Assembly: GCA_964344175.1 (NCBI GenBank)
Contig: CAYFMI010000006.1
Span: forward strand, 1 to 64,000
Direction: 5' to 3'
Source of the DNA: NIOZ-UU35 sp964344175
Lineage (GTDB): Bacteria; Chloroflexota; Anaerolineae; Anaerolineales; UBA11858
DNA length: 64,000 bases
A program made the translations under genes and the position numbers. Below are positions 41,357 through 49,378 of the stretch, piece after piece. The notes beneath the pieces were generated by a model. The model was given only the letters and a program-made list of their open reading frames with translations, was not told where the DNA came from and did no database searches. Positions within the stretch are counted from its first letter, which is position 1. Every line of letters begins with the position of its first letter.

Positions 41357-41470
41357 AGAAGTTACGCACTTACGCAGGGGAAGCCCGAAAATAGAGGGGT
41401 GTGTGGGGCACTTCATGCCCCACACACCCCTCTATTTTCAGAATATTTTTCATCGGACTGCGTAATTCCT
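41357..41470. repeat. MITE-like palindromic repeat, copy 7
   Basis: The most complete copy: AGAAGTTACGCACTTACG at one end, CGGACTGCGTAATTCCT at the other, and a long near-perfect hairpin in between (CCCGAAAATAGAGGGG with complement around GCACTTCATGC). It lies 14 bases upstream of the sensor kinase start. Confidence 0.85.
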
Positions 41471-41743
41471 ATTTCAAAAACCTAAAATTCTCAAGACCTG
41501 CGCACCTCGTTGAGGGATGACAGAAAACGGGGATACAGGGGCGAACCCTAGACATCCCTATCTCTCAGGGTTTTCATTTTCGTGAGTGAGCAACGCACCC
41601 GACACTATTATGCCATAACTAGACTAACTCAGGCCATTTTACAATATATTTTTCAAAAAAACATGCGTCGCCCTGAATCTTATCTTCGGTGCATTTTTTG
41701 TTTCCCCATCCTTTTCGCCCCGCAAGAAAGGGAGTAAATTAAC
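41471..41743. other. gene-poor gap
   Basis: I see no gene here. The only structures are a weak inverted pair AACCCTAGA/TCTCAGGGTT near 41546-41572 and AT-rich sequence near 41640-41660. A 64-codon open frame on the minus strand is not supported by composition or a ribosome binding site. Confidence 0.5.
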
Positions 41744-41793
41744 AAAAACAGGGCGAGTCGCAGCCAAACTTGCTACAAGTTCACCCTGTTTTT
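41744..41793 (-). terminator. terminator after the zinc-ribbon exported protein
   Basis: AAAAACAGGG and CCCTGTTTTT arms with a 30-base loop; T run on both strands. It lies 65 bases downstream of the gene at 41859-42776. Confidence 0.7.
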
Positions 41794-41858
41794 GCATCAA
41801 TTCTCCTCCCCTGAAACGGGGGGCAAATCGCAACAGCGATGCGGTTCAGGCCGGCTCT

Positions 41859-42776
41859 TTAATGTAAACGCAACCGAGTTCCACATGCCCGGCAAAAACG
41901 GTCTCCCCCAGATGCGCGTTTACCGCACTGATGGCAATAGGTGTCATCTACCGAGTTGGCCGCTATGCCAGCTCCTGGTTTTCGGCTGCGCGATGTTTTT
42001 CTAGGTTGGGGCGCTTCCCGTCCAGACTGCCAGTACCAAACGATACCCCCAACGACTAACAACAAGCCTAATCCCCCCAATAACCAGGGCAGCAAACTCA
42101 TCAGATCAAATTCAGAGCGCCCTTGAGAGTCATCGGCAATCGGCTCACTGGGCTGCACCTGGAAACTTTCAAAACTCAGCGTGTCGCTGTCCTTTTGATA
42201 GTCGATATTGACATTGACAACATCCCCAGCAGCTGGCGCGCCAATCTCCATAATATAGTACTGCAAGCCATCCGAACCCAATTGAAATTCGCCCAGATCA
42301 GGCTCAACGCTCATCTGCCTAGCCCCCACGGGCTGCTGCACTAAGACAAGCATCGATTCAACATCGTAATCGCTCATCCATGAATACTCATAGTGGCGAT
42401 CAGCGCCATCTTTCTCTAATTGCGGATCATAGTACTCTAATTGAACTTCCGGCGCTGTAGCGGTAATATTGACATATACCCATTGATCGTCTGTCTGAAT
42501 TTCATACATGGCGTTCAGTAATGCGCCATCGGGCTGACGGACAGCTACTGCATTGGGCTGACCTACGGCCGCGGGGATACGGAATACCAGATCTGCCGGA
42601 AGGGGAACATCCGCAGCAAGTTGCGCTCGCATGATAACTAACATTTCTGGGGCATCATATTCGGGCCATAGGTCCACCTGTAAGAACGATAAACGCACCG
42701 CATTTCCTTGTGCCTGTACACCCACAGGAAGTAATAAAGAAATAAGAAAAGCGAATACCAAGAATCGTTTAAACAT
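41859..42776 (-). CDS. exported membrane-anchored protein with C-terminal zinc ribbon
   Basis: A 305-aa protein with a cleavable signal peptide (to about residue 23, VQAQ), a beta-rich extracytoplasmic domain (about 25-215), a membrane helix (about 228-248) and a cytoplasmic basic linker ending in a zinc ribbon, CHQCGKRASGGDRFCRACG. The family is not recognised. Its beta-rich domain carries carbohydrate- or surface-type features only in a general sense. The same ribbon type occurs at the end of the CcmI-like protein at 34625-35107. It is transcribed alone, between repeat copy 8 and a terminator. Confidence 0.65.
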   Translation of the reverse strand: MFKRFLVFAFLISLLLPVGVQAQGNAVRLSFLQVDLWPEYDAPEMLVIMRAQLAADVPLPADLVFRIPAAVGQPNAVAVRQPDGALLNAMYEIQTDDQWVYVNITATAPEVQLEYYDPQLEKDGADRHYEYSWMSDYDVESMLVLVQQPVGARQMSVEPDLGEFQLGSDGLQYYIMEIGAPAAGDVVNVNIDYQKDSDTLSFESFQVQPSEPIADDSQGRSEFDLMSLLPWLLGGLGLLLVVGGIVWYWQSGREAPQPRKTSRSRKPGAGIAANSVDDTYCHQCGKRASGGDRFCRACGTRLRLH

Positions 42777-42802
42777 ACCGAACCTCGCTAATTGTAAAGT
42801 TT

Positions 42803-42902
42803 AGGGCTTACACAGTTCGTTGAAAGATATTCGATCACAGGGGTGTGTGGGATGCTTCGAACTCCTATGATCGGAATTTTCCTGCGCAAGTGCGTAACTC
42901 CT
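42803..42902. repeat. MITE-like palindromic repeat, copy 8 (inverted)
   Basis: Left end AGGGCTTACACAGTTCGTTG, right end GCGCAAGTGCGTAACTCCT. The interior hairpin is decayed. Confidence 0.75.
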
Positions 42903-42971
42903 AGATTGAATTTATTGTAGGCGAGTATGATACCACGAGAGCTGCAATTCGAATGAATCACCCAATTGCCT

Positions 42972-43748
42972 CTATCCAATGGCCGCGCGCAGATGTTGAG
43001 CTAACTCGCCAAATTTCGCAGTGTAGCGCAAACTTTGCTGTCGCGGGCGCGGCAAATCTACCTGAACATCCATGCGGATCTGGCCTGGACGGGGACTGAG
43101 GACAATCACGCGGTCAGCCAGAAATATGGCCTCGGCAATGGCATGCGTGACCATTACCATCGTCTTGCGCTGCATCCATTCGCCACGAGCAATCTTCAGC
43201 AATTCATCTCCCATTTGTTCACGCGTCAACGCATCCAACGCACCAAATGGTTCGTCGAGTAGCAACACATCGGGATCATGCACCAAAGCCCGAGCTATGG
43301 CTACTCGTTGAGCCATTCCTCCCGATAAATCACGCGGCAGCCAATCTTCAAATCCCACCAATCCCACCAGATCGATCAATTCCTGCACCTGGGTTCGAGT
43401 TTGATCCTGAGGCACATTTTGCACTTCAAGGGGCAAGGCGATATTCTCAAAAACTGTGCGCCAGGGCATCAAATTTGAGTTTTGGAAAACAAACCCCACC
43501 CCGCGCCGCGGCCCGGTGAGTGGTTCACCGCGAAAAAACACCTGCCCGTGCGTCGGCGGCAGCAAGCCCCCCAGAATGCGCAACAACGTACTTTTGCCAC
43601 ACCCCGAGGGGCCAAGCACACATAATAATTCCTGCCGCCCAATCTCAAAACTAATATCGTCCAACGCCTGCAAGTCGCCGTTTCCATCCGAGAACACGGC
43701 GCTCAATTCATGGACCGACAAAATTGGATCACTCTTCAATGAATTCAT
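42972..43748 (-). CDS. ribZ: riboflavin-type ABC transporter, ATP-binding protein
   Basis: A 258-aa ATPase of the NitT/TauT/ThiZ class. It has Walker A GPSGCGKST (near residue 42), Q-loop VFQNSNLMPW, signature LSGGMAQRVAI and Walker B VLLLDEPFGALD. It overlaps the end of the substrate-binding protein gene by 20 bases and is third in the FMN-riboswitch-controlled operon, so riboflavin or a precursor is the predicted cargo. Sequence alone would not separate it from thiamine-precursor or sulfonate ATPases. Confidence 0.85.
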   Translation of the reverse strand: MNSLKSDPILSVHELSAVFSDGNGDLQALDDISFEIGRQELLCVLGPSGCGKSTLLRILGGLLPPTHGQVFFRGEPLTGPRRGVGFVFQNSNLMPWRTVFENIALPLEVQNVPQDQTRTQVQELIDLVGLVGFEDWLPRDLSGGMAQRVAIARALVHDPDVLLLDEPFGALDALTREQMGDELLKIARGEWMQRKTMVMVTHAIAEAIFLADRVIVLSPRPGQIRMDVQVDLPRPRQQSLRYTAKFGELAQHLRAAIG

Positions 43749-44712
43749 TCGTGAATGCAGCCGTCAGATCTTGCGGTTCGGTTAGCAGCTCCATATCCAG
43801 CAAAACCGCCTGCATATTCTCCCAGGCTTCCATGTCCGAATAACCCAGGGATTCCTGCTGATAAAGCGCAATAGAAGCTCGCAAAACATCCATCTGGACA
43901 TGAATGTCGGCGTCTGCCAAACCCTCGACATATTTTTTACTGATCTCAAAAGCATCTTCAGAGTGGGCGATGGTATAGCGAATACCACTAAGGGTAGCTT
44001 GCACCATGCCGCGCACCAACTCAGGATTCTCTTGAATAGTGGTTTCATTGGTCAGCAAACCATTCGATACCAGTTGTAAATAATCGGCCACGGCCAGGAC
44101 ATCCACATCATATCCTTGTGCCTGCAACTGGATGGGTTCATTGGTAACATAAATGACTACGGCATCTTCTTGATCGGCGGCCAGCGCTTCAACCTGGTTG
44201 AATCCAATTGAGTCCAGGGTGATATCGCTTTCTTTTAACCCGCCCGCATCTAACAGCGCCCGCAGGCCAATATAACTGGCTCCAAAGGTTCCAGGCAACC
44301 CAACGCGCTTGCCCGCTAAATCCGCCGGTTCGGTAATGCCGTGCTCGGACTTGGCAACAACACCTACCGGGTAATCACCATACCAGGCCATCGCATACAC
44401 CACCGGCAGCCCCTGCTCACGCGCCATCAACACTTGCTCACCAGATACCACCGCAAACTGCAATTCATCTGCCCCCACCAGAGCAACCCCATCGGTTTCA
44501 AAACTGTAATCGAATTCGATCTCAATCCCCGCTTTTTCGTAGAAACCCAGCTCAACAGCCACGTAAAACGGCGTGTACTGTACATTGGGGATATACCCCA
44601 TCGGCAAGCGGATGTGTACTAGCTCATCGGTAGGTGCAACCGGAGGTGCCTCGGCCTGACAGGCAGAGAACACAAAAGCAAATAACAGGATGACAAATAA
44701 GGAACGAGACAT
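43729..44712 (-). CDS. ribY: riboflavin-type ABC transporter, substrate-binding lipoprotein
   Basis: A 327-aa NMT1/THI5-like binding lipoprotein with lipobox FSAC (Cys18). The mature N-terminus, PMGYIPNVQYTPFYVAVELGFY, and EFDYSFETDGVALVGADELQF are close to the RibY type described from Chloroflexus. Further motifs are GKRVGLPGTFGASYIGLRALL and EPIQLQAQGYDVDVL. It is the second gene of ribXYZ, and an FMN riboswitch heads the operon, which supports riboflavin as cargo. THI5-like pyrimidine precursors are the alternative, but they would normally be under TPP control. Confidence 0.87.
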   Translation of the reverse strand: MSRSLFVILLFAFVFSACQAEAPPVAPTDELVHIRLPMGYIPNVQYTPFYVAVELGFYEKAGIEIEFDYSFETDGVALVGADELQFAVVSGEQVLMAREQGLPVVYAMAWYGDYPVGVVAKSEHGITEPADLAGKRVGLPGTFGASYIGLRALLDAGGLKESDITLDSIGFNQVEALAADQEDAVVIYVTNEPIQLQAQGYDVDVLAVADYLQLVSNGLLTNETTIQENPELVRGMVQATLSGIRYTIAHSEDAFEISKKYVEGLADADIHVQMDVLRASIALYQQESLGYSDMEAWENMQAVLLDMELLTEPQDLTAAFTNEFIEE

Positions 44713-44808
44713 ATGATTTTTCCTTTCCTAGAACAAAAAAATAGCCGGATGTGCGCGCGCACTCATGGGTGCACCAGCTCAAAGAAGCTGATCCTGCCAT
44801 GTGGGGGA

Positions 44809-45570
44809 TCAATCTTCCGCGCGCCGCTGCCACTTCAACAAGCGCGCTTCCAAACCAATCACAATACCATATAACGTCAAGGCCATCCCTATCAACACGA
44901 ACACGGCCACGAACACCAAAGCCGTATCGTACATGCCGCGTCCGACATTGATGAGAAAGCCCAGGCCGCGATCTGCGCCGACAAACTCGCCCACCACTGC
45001 GCCGATCACCGCCAGGGTAGCCCCCACACGCAGTCCGCCTAAAAACACAGGCAACGCTGCGGGGATCTCTAACATGCGCAATGTTTGCCACCGAGTGGCT
45101 TGCAACGAGCGCATCAGGGCGTGCAGGTCTTCGGGAACGGCGCGCACCCCCACAACCGTATTCACCAAAACGGGGAAAAAGACAATCAGCGCGGCAATAA
45201 GCACTTTAGAAAAAAGACCTGGGCCAAGCCAAATAATCAACAGAGGGGCAACAGCCACCATGGGCACCGATTGACTGGCAACAATATACGGAGCCAACAG
45301 CCGTTCGATCAGGCGCGATTTCGCTAACAAATATCCCGTCATTGTTGCCGATACCAGCCCCAAAAGCAATCCTAACAAAACCTCGAGCAGTGTTGTACCC
45401 AAATGCAGGAACAAACTACCATCTTTGAGAACTTTCCAAAAACGTTCGGCTACGGCCCTCGGTGAAGGCAGCATAAACGCAGGTAGATCAGCCCAAACAA
45501 TAACAAGCTGCCAGGCCAACAACAACCCCAACACAGATATCAACAAAAAGAGAATTCGCTGCGAACGCAT
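44809..45570 (-). CDS. ribX: riboflavin-type ABC transporter, permease
   Basis: A 253-aa permease of the SsuC/ThiX type with about six membrane segments and the conserved cytoplasmic loop EDLHALMRSLQATRWQTLRMLEIPAALP that contacts the ATPase. It is the first gene of the riboflavin transporter operon, 11 bases after the riboswitch terminator. A 96-base gap follows before ribY. The order permease-SBP-ATPase and the upstream FMN aptamer support the assignment. Confidence 0.85.
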   Translation of the reverse strand: MRSQRILFLLISVLGLLLAWQLVIVWADLPAFMLPSPRAVAERFWKVLKDGSLFLHLGTTLLEVLLGLLLGLVSATMTGYLLAKSRLIERLLAPYIVASQSVPMVAVAPLLIIWLGPGLFSKVLIAALIVFFPVLVNTVVGVRAVPEDLHALMRSLQATRWQTLRMLEIPAALPVFLGGLRVGATLAVIGAVVGEFVGADRGLGFLINVGRGMYDTALVFVAVFVLIGMALTLYGIVIGLEARLLKWQRRAED

Positions 45571-45581
45571 TCTACATCCAT

Positions 45582-45608
45582 AAAAAAAGCCCCGATAAAA
45601 ATCGGGGC
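45582..45608 (-). terminator. riboswitch expression-platform terminator
   Basis: Perfect 8-bp stem GCCCCGAT/ATCGGGGC with a four-base loop and seven T on the minus strand, 11 bases before the ribX start. It is the OFF structure of the FMN riboswitch. Two more hairpins lie between it and the aptamer (45618-45633 and 45644-45665). Confidence 0.9.
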
Positions 45609-45704
45609 ACAGAGCGCAGACCTAACCAGGTCTTAACACAAATCCCGAAAACAAATGTTTTCGGGGCATATGTCAACATCCAACTCCAACTTTGGGTTGG
45701 CTTG

Positions 45705-45825
45705 CGCTACCTTCTACCATCCGGACTATACCGTCGGCCCCGGATTTCCACCGGATCATGCGCATAAACGCGCTCGCGGGCTTTTACCGCCGGTCGGGAA
45801 TTGCACCCTGCCCCGAAGGTGGCTA
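45705..45825 (-). promoter_or_regulatory. FMN riboswitch (RFN element)
   Basis: On the minus strand the aptamer shows the hallmark conserved segments: CTTCGGGGCAGGGTGCAATT, CCCGACCGGCGGTAA, AGCCCGCGAGC, GATCCGGTGGAAATCCGG, GGCCGACGGTATAGTCCGGATGG. P1 is ACCTTC (45816-45821) with GAAGGT (45709-45714). Binding of FMN is expected to favour the terminator at 45582-45608 and so switch off ribXYZ. This is the strongest evidence that the transporter carries riboflavin or a precursor. Confidence 0.96.
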
Positions 45826-45842
45826 TTCACTTTATTATGAGG

Positions 45843-45871
45843 ATTATACATTCCTGGAAATTTGGCGTCAA
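45843..45871 (-). promoter_or_regulatory. promoter of the ribXYZ operon
   Basis: On the minus strand TTGACG (45866-45871), a 17-base spacer and a perfect TATAAT (45843-45848). Transcription would start near 45836, about 15 bases before the riboswitch P1 stem. Confidence 0.85.
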
Positions 45872-45991
45872 TTGACGTTTGTCACCTGGGCCTTCTTAAA
45901 GTCAAAACAGAAAACTCCGCGCATTCTGCGCTCTCCGCGGTAAATCCCTGCCCCGGCGCAAGTTTAAGAAAACCGTGGTCACTACACATAT

Positions 45992-46027
45992 AAAAATCTC
46001 CCGCGAGAGTTGCACGCGCGGGAGATT
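45992..46027 (-). terminator. terminator of the SH3-like gene
   Basis: AATCTCCCGCG (45995-46005) pairs with CGCGGGAGATT (46017-46027), with a short loop and T run on the minus strand. It lies 50 bases after the gene at 46078. Confidence 0.9.
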
Positions 46028-46077
46028 GAGTCTGATCTTTTTTCGAGTTTATCCAGATCATTGAGTCGTTAAAGGTA

Positions 46078-46914
46078 CTATGGAGTCTCAACCGGTTCCA
46101 GGAAATAATTCGTTCCTGTGGCTGTCCCTTCCGCACTCCAACCAACGGAGCCATCTTCTCGTTCAACCTTCCACCATAGATAAGATCCAAAGTCATACTC
46201 GGTGCAGGCTGTTTCGCCCAATGTAGCAAGCTGGGTTCCTGGCAACAGGGTTGCCAACCAGTTATCTTCGTAGATGTCTGGCGATGCGCGAAAATTGAGA
46301 TTCGACAACACCTGCACCTGACCGCCCGGTGTTATGCGAGAGGGCAGCGCATCTGGACATTCGGCCACTGCAACAACTGGAGTTGCTTCTTCAACGGGTT
46401 CGTCTATCGGTTGCTCCACCGCGGCCCAAGCGTGGGTATCAAAATCCCAATAGTATGTGGGGGCATCCTCTTCGCCGGTCAAAGCCCATTGGTACTCACC
46501 GGTTGATGAGAGTTGCATGGCAACCATCGCATCGGGAATGATCGGAACCCAATCTGTTCCGTCATCATTTAGTTGGTATCGCGGGGTGCCGTCATCGGTG
46601 ACGACCCGTGCATTCTCAGCATCATAACTGAGACCATTGCTGGGCTGGGGTAAGGGCGGCAATTCCACAGCGGGGGCGGGCGGCTCTTCCTGGGTGGGTT
46701 CAGGATGCGGGGTAGGCGGCGGGGCTTCGGTAGGTTCGGGAACCACTTCGCTCTCGACTACGGCTACTTCGGCAGTCTCAGCGGGAATCGGTTCGGGAGC
46801 AGCAACCTCTCCCTTTGGGAGAGTCAGCCACAGAGCGATGATCGCCAGCAACAGCAGAATCGCGACAATCAGCTTGAAAATATCATAAGGAATAAAGCGG
46901 CGTTTCGCTTCCAT
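46078..46914 (-). CDS. membrane-anchored SH3-like domain protein
   Basis: A 278-aa protein with an N-terminal membrane helix (about residues 12-32), a long Pro/Glu/Ala-rich linker (about 35-95), a central unrecognised region with Trp/Tyr-rich repeats (YQLNDDGTDWVPII, YYWDFDTHAWAAVE), and a C-terminal bacterial SH3-like domain (about 205-278; NLNFRASPDIYEDNW, LWWKVEREDGSVGWSAEG). The topology suggests an extracytoplasmic binding protein, perhaps for peptidoglycan or sugar. It overlaps no neighbour and lies five bases after the HhH gene, so the two are co-transcribed. Confidence 0.7.
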   Translation of the reverse strand: MEAKRRFIPYDIFKLIVAILLLLAIIALWLTLPKGEVAAPEPIPAETAEVAVVESEVVPEPTEAPPPTPHPEPTQEEPPAPAVELPPLPQPSNGLSYDAENARVVTDDGTPRYQLNDDGTDWVPIIPDAMVAMQLSSTGEYQWALTGEEDAPTYYWDFDTHAWAAVEQPIDEPVEEATPVVAVAECPDALPSRITPGGQVQVLSNLNFRASPDIYEDNWLATLLPGTQLATLGETACTEYDFGSYLWWKVEREDGSVGWSAEGTATGTNYFLEPVETP

Positions 46915-46919
46915 GCTGA

Positions 46920-47324
46920 TTACTCCTTACCCAAGTCAGCCAGTTTCTTAGCTTGTTCGATGAGTTCTTCCTCATCCGCCAAACGACGGATCTCGTCACC
47001 AACAATTTCTTCGAGACGCTGCGGGGTGAGGGCAGCCAGTTGAGCAAATGAAAAAACGCCGCCTTCATTGAGCTTGCGCTTGATCACCGGGCCGATCCCC
47101 TTAATTTTTTCCAGGGGGTCGATGCGAATTTCGCCACAGTTTTCCAACTGCGCTTTGAGTTCGGCAATTTCTTGACGGGCGGCGGCCAGTTCGTCAGACG
47201 GCTGAGGATCCGATGCGACCGCGCCCCGGGGGTGGGATTTGCGCCGCCAGTAGATCCAGTCTATGATCCATTCGAGCAGCCAGCCCACGAGTACGCCTAT
47301 GAAAAAGATCATCCAGGGGTTCAT
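46920..47324 (-). CDS. membrane-anchored helix-hairpin-helix protein
   Basis: A 134-aa protein with one N-terminal membrane helix (about residues 2-21), a coiled region, and a C-terminal helix-hairpin-helix pair: EKIKGIGPVIKRKLNEGGVFSFAQLAALTPQRLEEI. The HhH is of the kind found fused to ribosomal L21-type or NADH-dehydrogenase-like proteins and could bind DNA or protein near the membrane. A cysteine is at GENCGEIR-like position. Co-transcribed with the SH3-like gene downstream. Confidence 0.7.
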   Translation of the reverse strand: MNPWMIFFIGVLVGWLLEWIIDWIYWRRKSHPRGAVASDPQPSDELAAARQEIAELKAQLENCGEIRIDPLEKIKGIGPVIKRKLNEGGVFSFAQLAALTPQRLEEIVGDEIRRLADEEELIEQAKKLADLGKE

Positions 47325-47542
47325 TTTTTGCCTCCACTTGTCGCTTATTCTAATGAAAAAATGCTAAACAAGGATGCGGGGGGTATTTCCCACACATCCT
47401 TGTTTTAAGGTTCATTATTTTCTAAGTGCATCGCCATTGACACAATGAGAAAAAATTACGCCAATAGTCAGTATACGCGACTGCCCAGGATTTTTGTATC
47501 CGTATCCTTACGGATTTTCACCCTGGATGCCGACAGCTTCAA

Positions 47543-48730
47543 CTAGGGGCAGGCTATATCCGCCGCGTCGGGAGCTTCGGCTTCGGCCCATCGGCGCTCA
47601 AACTCAGCCAAATATTGGGCGGCGATTTCGGTGTTTGCCAGAATAACGACATTTTCGTCGTTACTTTCGTCGGCATTGTTCGAGAAGTTCAACGAACCGG
47701 TAATTACGATCTCGTCGTCAATGACAATTACTTTGTGATGAAAAGTGCCCGGATTACCATCTTGCATAACGGGCACGCCCGCACAATAGAGTGCGGGGAG
47801 TTCACTATATTCTGTTTCACTGCCCCGAGTTTCGAAAATGCCTTTAACATCCACACCGTCTTCAGCACGCGCCAGAACAGCCGCTCCAAGATCATTGTGG
47901 GTAAATGAGAACGCCATAAAGCGAATGCTATGCTGCGCTTCGGTAATAATGGGCACAAGCTGCGCCATAACCTCGTCTTCGGCAGCAAACAAGATTTGAA
48001 GGGGCGTTTCGTTGACGGTGGCAGCTTGTTGATTCAATGTGGATGTTGACCGCGGCCCGAATTCTCCGGCCCACATCTCATCGAACTCGCGCTGGTAAAT
48101 TGCCGCGATCCGCGTAGACTGCAGCACAATCACATTGTTGTTGTTGCGGAAGTTGCCGTTCTGGGTGATATTTGTTGAGCCTGTCCACACAATCTGTCCG
48201 TCGAATATCCAAAACTTGTTGTGCATCAAGGCGCTGCGTTGATCGTCCTTGATTGCGATGCCGGCATCTTCGAGCATGGCAAATTGACCATGATCGTCTT
48301 CTTCATCGGCTTCGATACCGTGTTCGTCGTCTGTTACCCAGCGGATCTTTACGCCGCGTTCGTGCGCGGCAATCAGGGCTTCGGCCACCGGGGTCAAATT
48401 GAACTCAAACGCGGCGATATCAATGCTCTGTTGGGCGCCATCTATAAAGGTAATTAGTTTTTCGGGAATAGATCCTGCCAGGTCATCTGGATTATTGAGC
48501 GTCGCCGGGTCGGTGAAATAGACCTGCCACCAACGATTACTGAGGTCCACAGGGTCAGCCGGGTCGCTGATCTCCGGATCGATGACTAGCGCTGTTTCAA
48601 CCGGGATGGCTTCTGCCTCCGTGAACAACCCCAGTGGGTCAACACCGGTCATCACATACAAGACCCCCAACAAAATAACCACAATGATCATAAATATTTG
48701 GAAACTACTATTTGCTTTTTTCTTCGCCAT
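47543..48730 (-). CDS. phospholipase D-like exported protein
   Basis: A 395-aa membrane-anchored or secreted protein with an N-terminal hydrophobic helix (about 10-30) and two HKD motifs: MHNKFWIFDGQIVWTGSTNI and FHHKVIVIDDEIVITGSLNF, the two halves of the PLD active site. This family cleaves phosphodiester bonds in phospholipids or nucleic acids. The ATG at 48730 has a GAGGAG upstream; the longer frame has none. Expression is probably separate from the next gene at 48845 (gap 114 bases). Confidence 0.85.
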   Translation of the reverse strand: MAKKKANSSFQIFMIIVVILLGVLYVMTGVDPLGLFTEAEAIPVETALVIDPEISDPADPVDLSNRWWQVYFTDPATLNNPDDLAGSIPEKLITFIDGAQQSIDIAAFEFNLTPVAEALIAAHERGVKIRWVTDDEHGIEADEEDDHGQFAMLEDAGIAIKDDQRSALMHNKFWIFDGQIVWTGSTNITQNGNFRNNNNVIVLQSTRIAAIYQREFDEMWAGEFGPRSTSTLNQQAATVNETPLQILFAAEDEVMAQLVPIITEAQHSIRFMAFSFTHNDLGAAVLARAEDGVDVKGIFETRGSETEYSELPALYCAGVPVMQDGNPGTFHHKVIVIDDEIVITGSLNFSNNADESNDENVVILANTEIAAQYLAEFERRWAEAEAPDAADIACP

Positions 48731-48844
48731 CGATTGCTCCTCAATACCTGTTGGGGGGTTCAAACAATAAAAGGTTTTTACGGCTGATGATTCTCATCCC
48801 ATCCGAAACTATCTTGACTGCCCAATCGCTTTCAAATTGAGTTT

Positions 48845-49291
48845 CTACATGATCTTCTTATTCTCAATCAGACGGCGCAGGGACCTCACCATGCCCGGCT
48901 GATCCGCTAGAAGACCGCCGATTTCAGATAATGTTTGCTGTTGCTGGGGAAAATCGGGAGGCGTGTAACTGTGCCCATAAATGGTGGCAGCTTGCTCAAC
49001 AATATCCCGTAATTCTTCGATCTGCCCAGCTTCACCCAAGATTTCGAAGCGGGCAATCAATTTATTAACATAGCGCATCAAGCGGCGCAGGGCGCGCATC
49101 TGGGGGTACATGGCATCTTCTGCTTGTAGGTCGTTCATCCCCGATGTACGGCGCACAATAGCGTTTACACAAGAAATGCCCCAATCTAACAAAACCTGAG
49201 CAGTTGCATCATCCAAATCGGCTGTTAATTTTTCATTATCTAAAATGCTCTGCGCCGCCAGGTCAATTCGCTTTTGGAGTTGTACGTCCAC
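48845..49291 (-). CDS. helical protein of unknown function
   Basis: A 148-aa soluble, largely alpha-helical protein with no signal peptide, membrane helix or recognised motif. It contains several Arg-rich stretches (RALRRLMRYVN, MVRSLRRLIENKK) and a Gln/Pro linker near residue 117. It could be a small adaptor. A good AAGGAGGAC site precedes the ATG. It lies between the phospholipase D-like gene and the peptidase-like lipoprotein, all on the minus strand. Confidence 0.6.
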   Translation of the reverse strand: MDVQLQKRIDLAAQSILDNEKLTADLDDATAQVLLDWGISCVNAIVRRTSGMNDLQAEDAMYPQMRALRRLMRYVNKLIARFEILGEAGQIEELRDIVEQAATIYGHSYTPPDFPQQQQTLSEIGGLLADQPGMVRSLRRLIENKKIM

Positions 49292-49378
49292 TCATTGTCC
49301 TCCTTCAAAGAAACAATTCGCATCTTTAGATTGTACTATTTTTTAGAACCCTTCAGGGGCAAATCATCTATCTGGCCT

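Noticed and set aside
41639..41833. 64-codon frame on the minus strand in the gap before the zinc-ribbon gene
   Set aside because: It overlaps a terminator hairpin, lacks a ribosome binding site and shows no protein-like features.
47411..47542. Possible small RNA or tRNA in the gap before the phospholipase D-like gene
   Set aside because: It contains a short CCGTA/TACGG hairpin, but no TPsiC or anticodon arm pattern on either strand.
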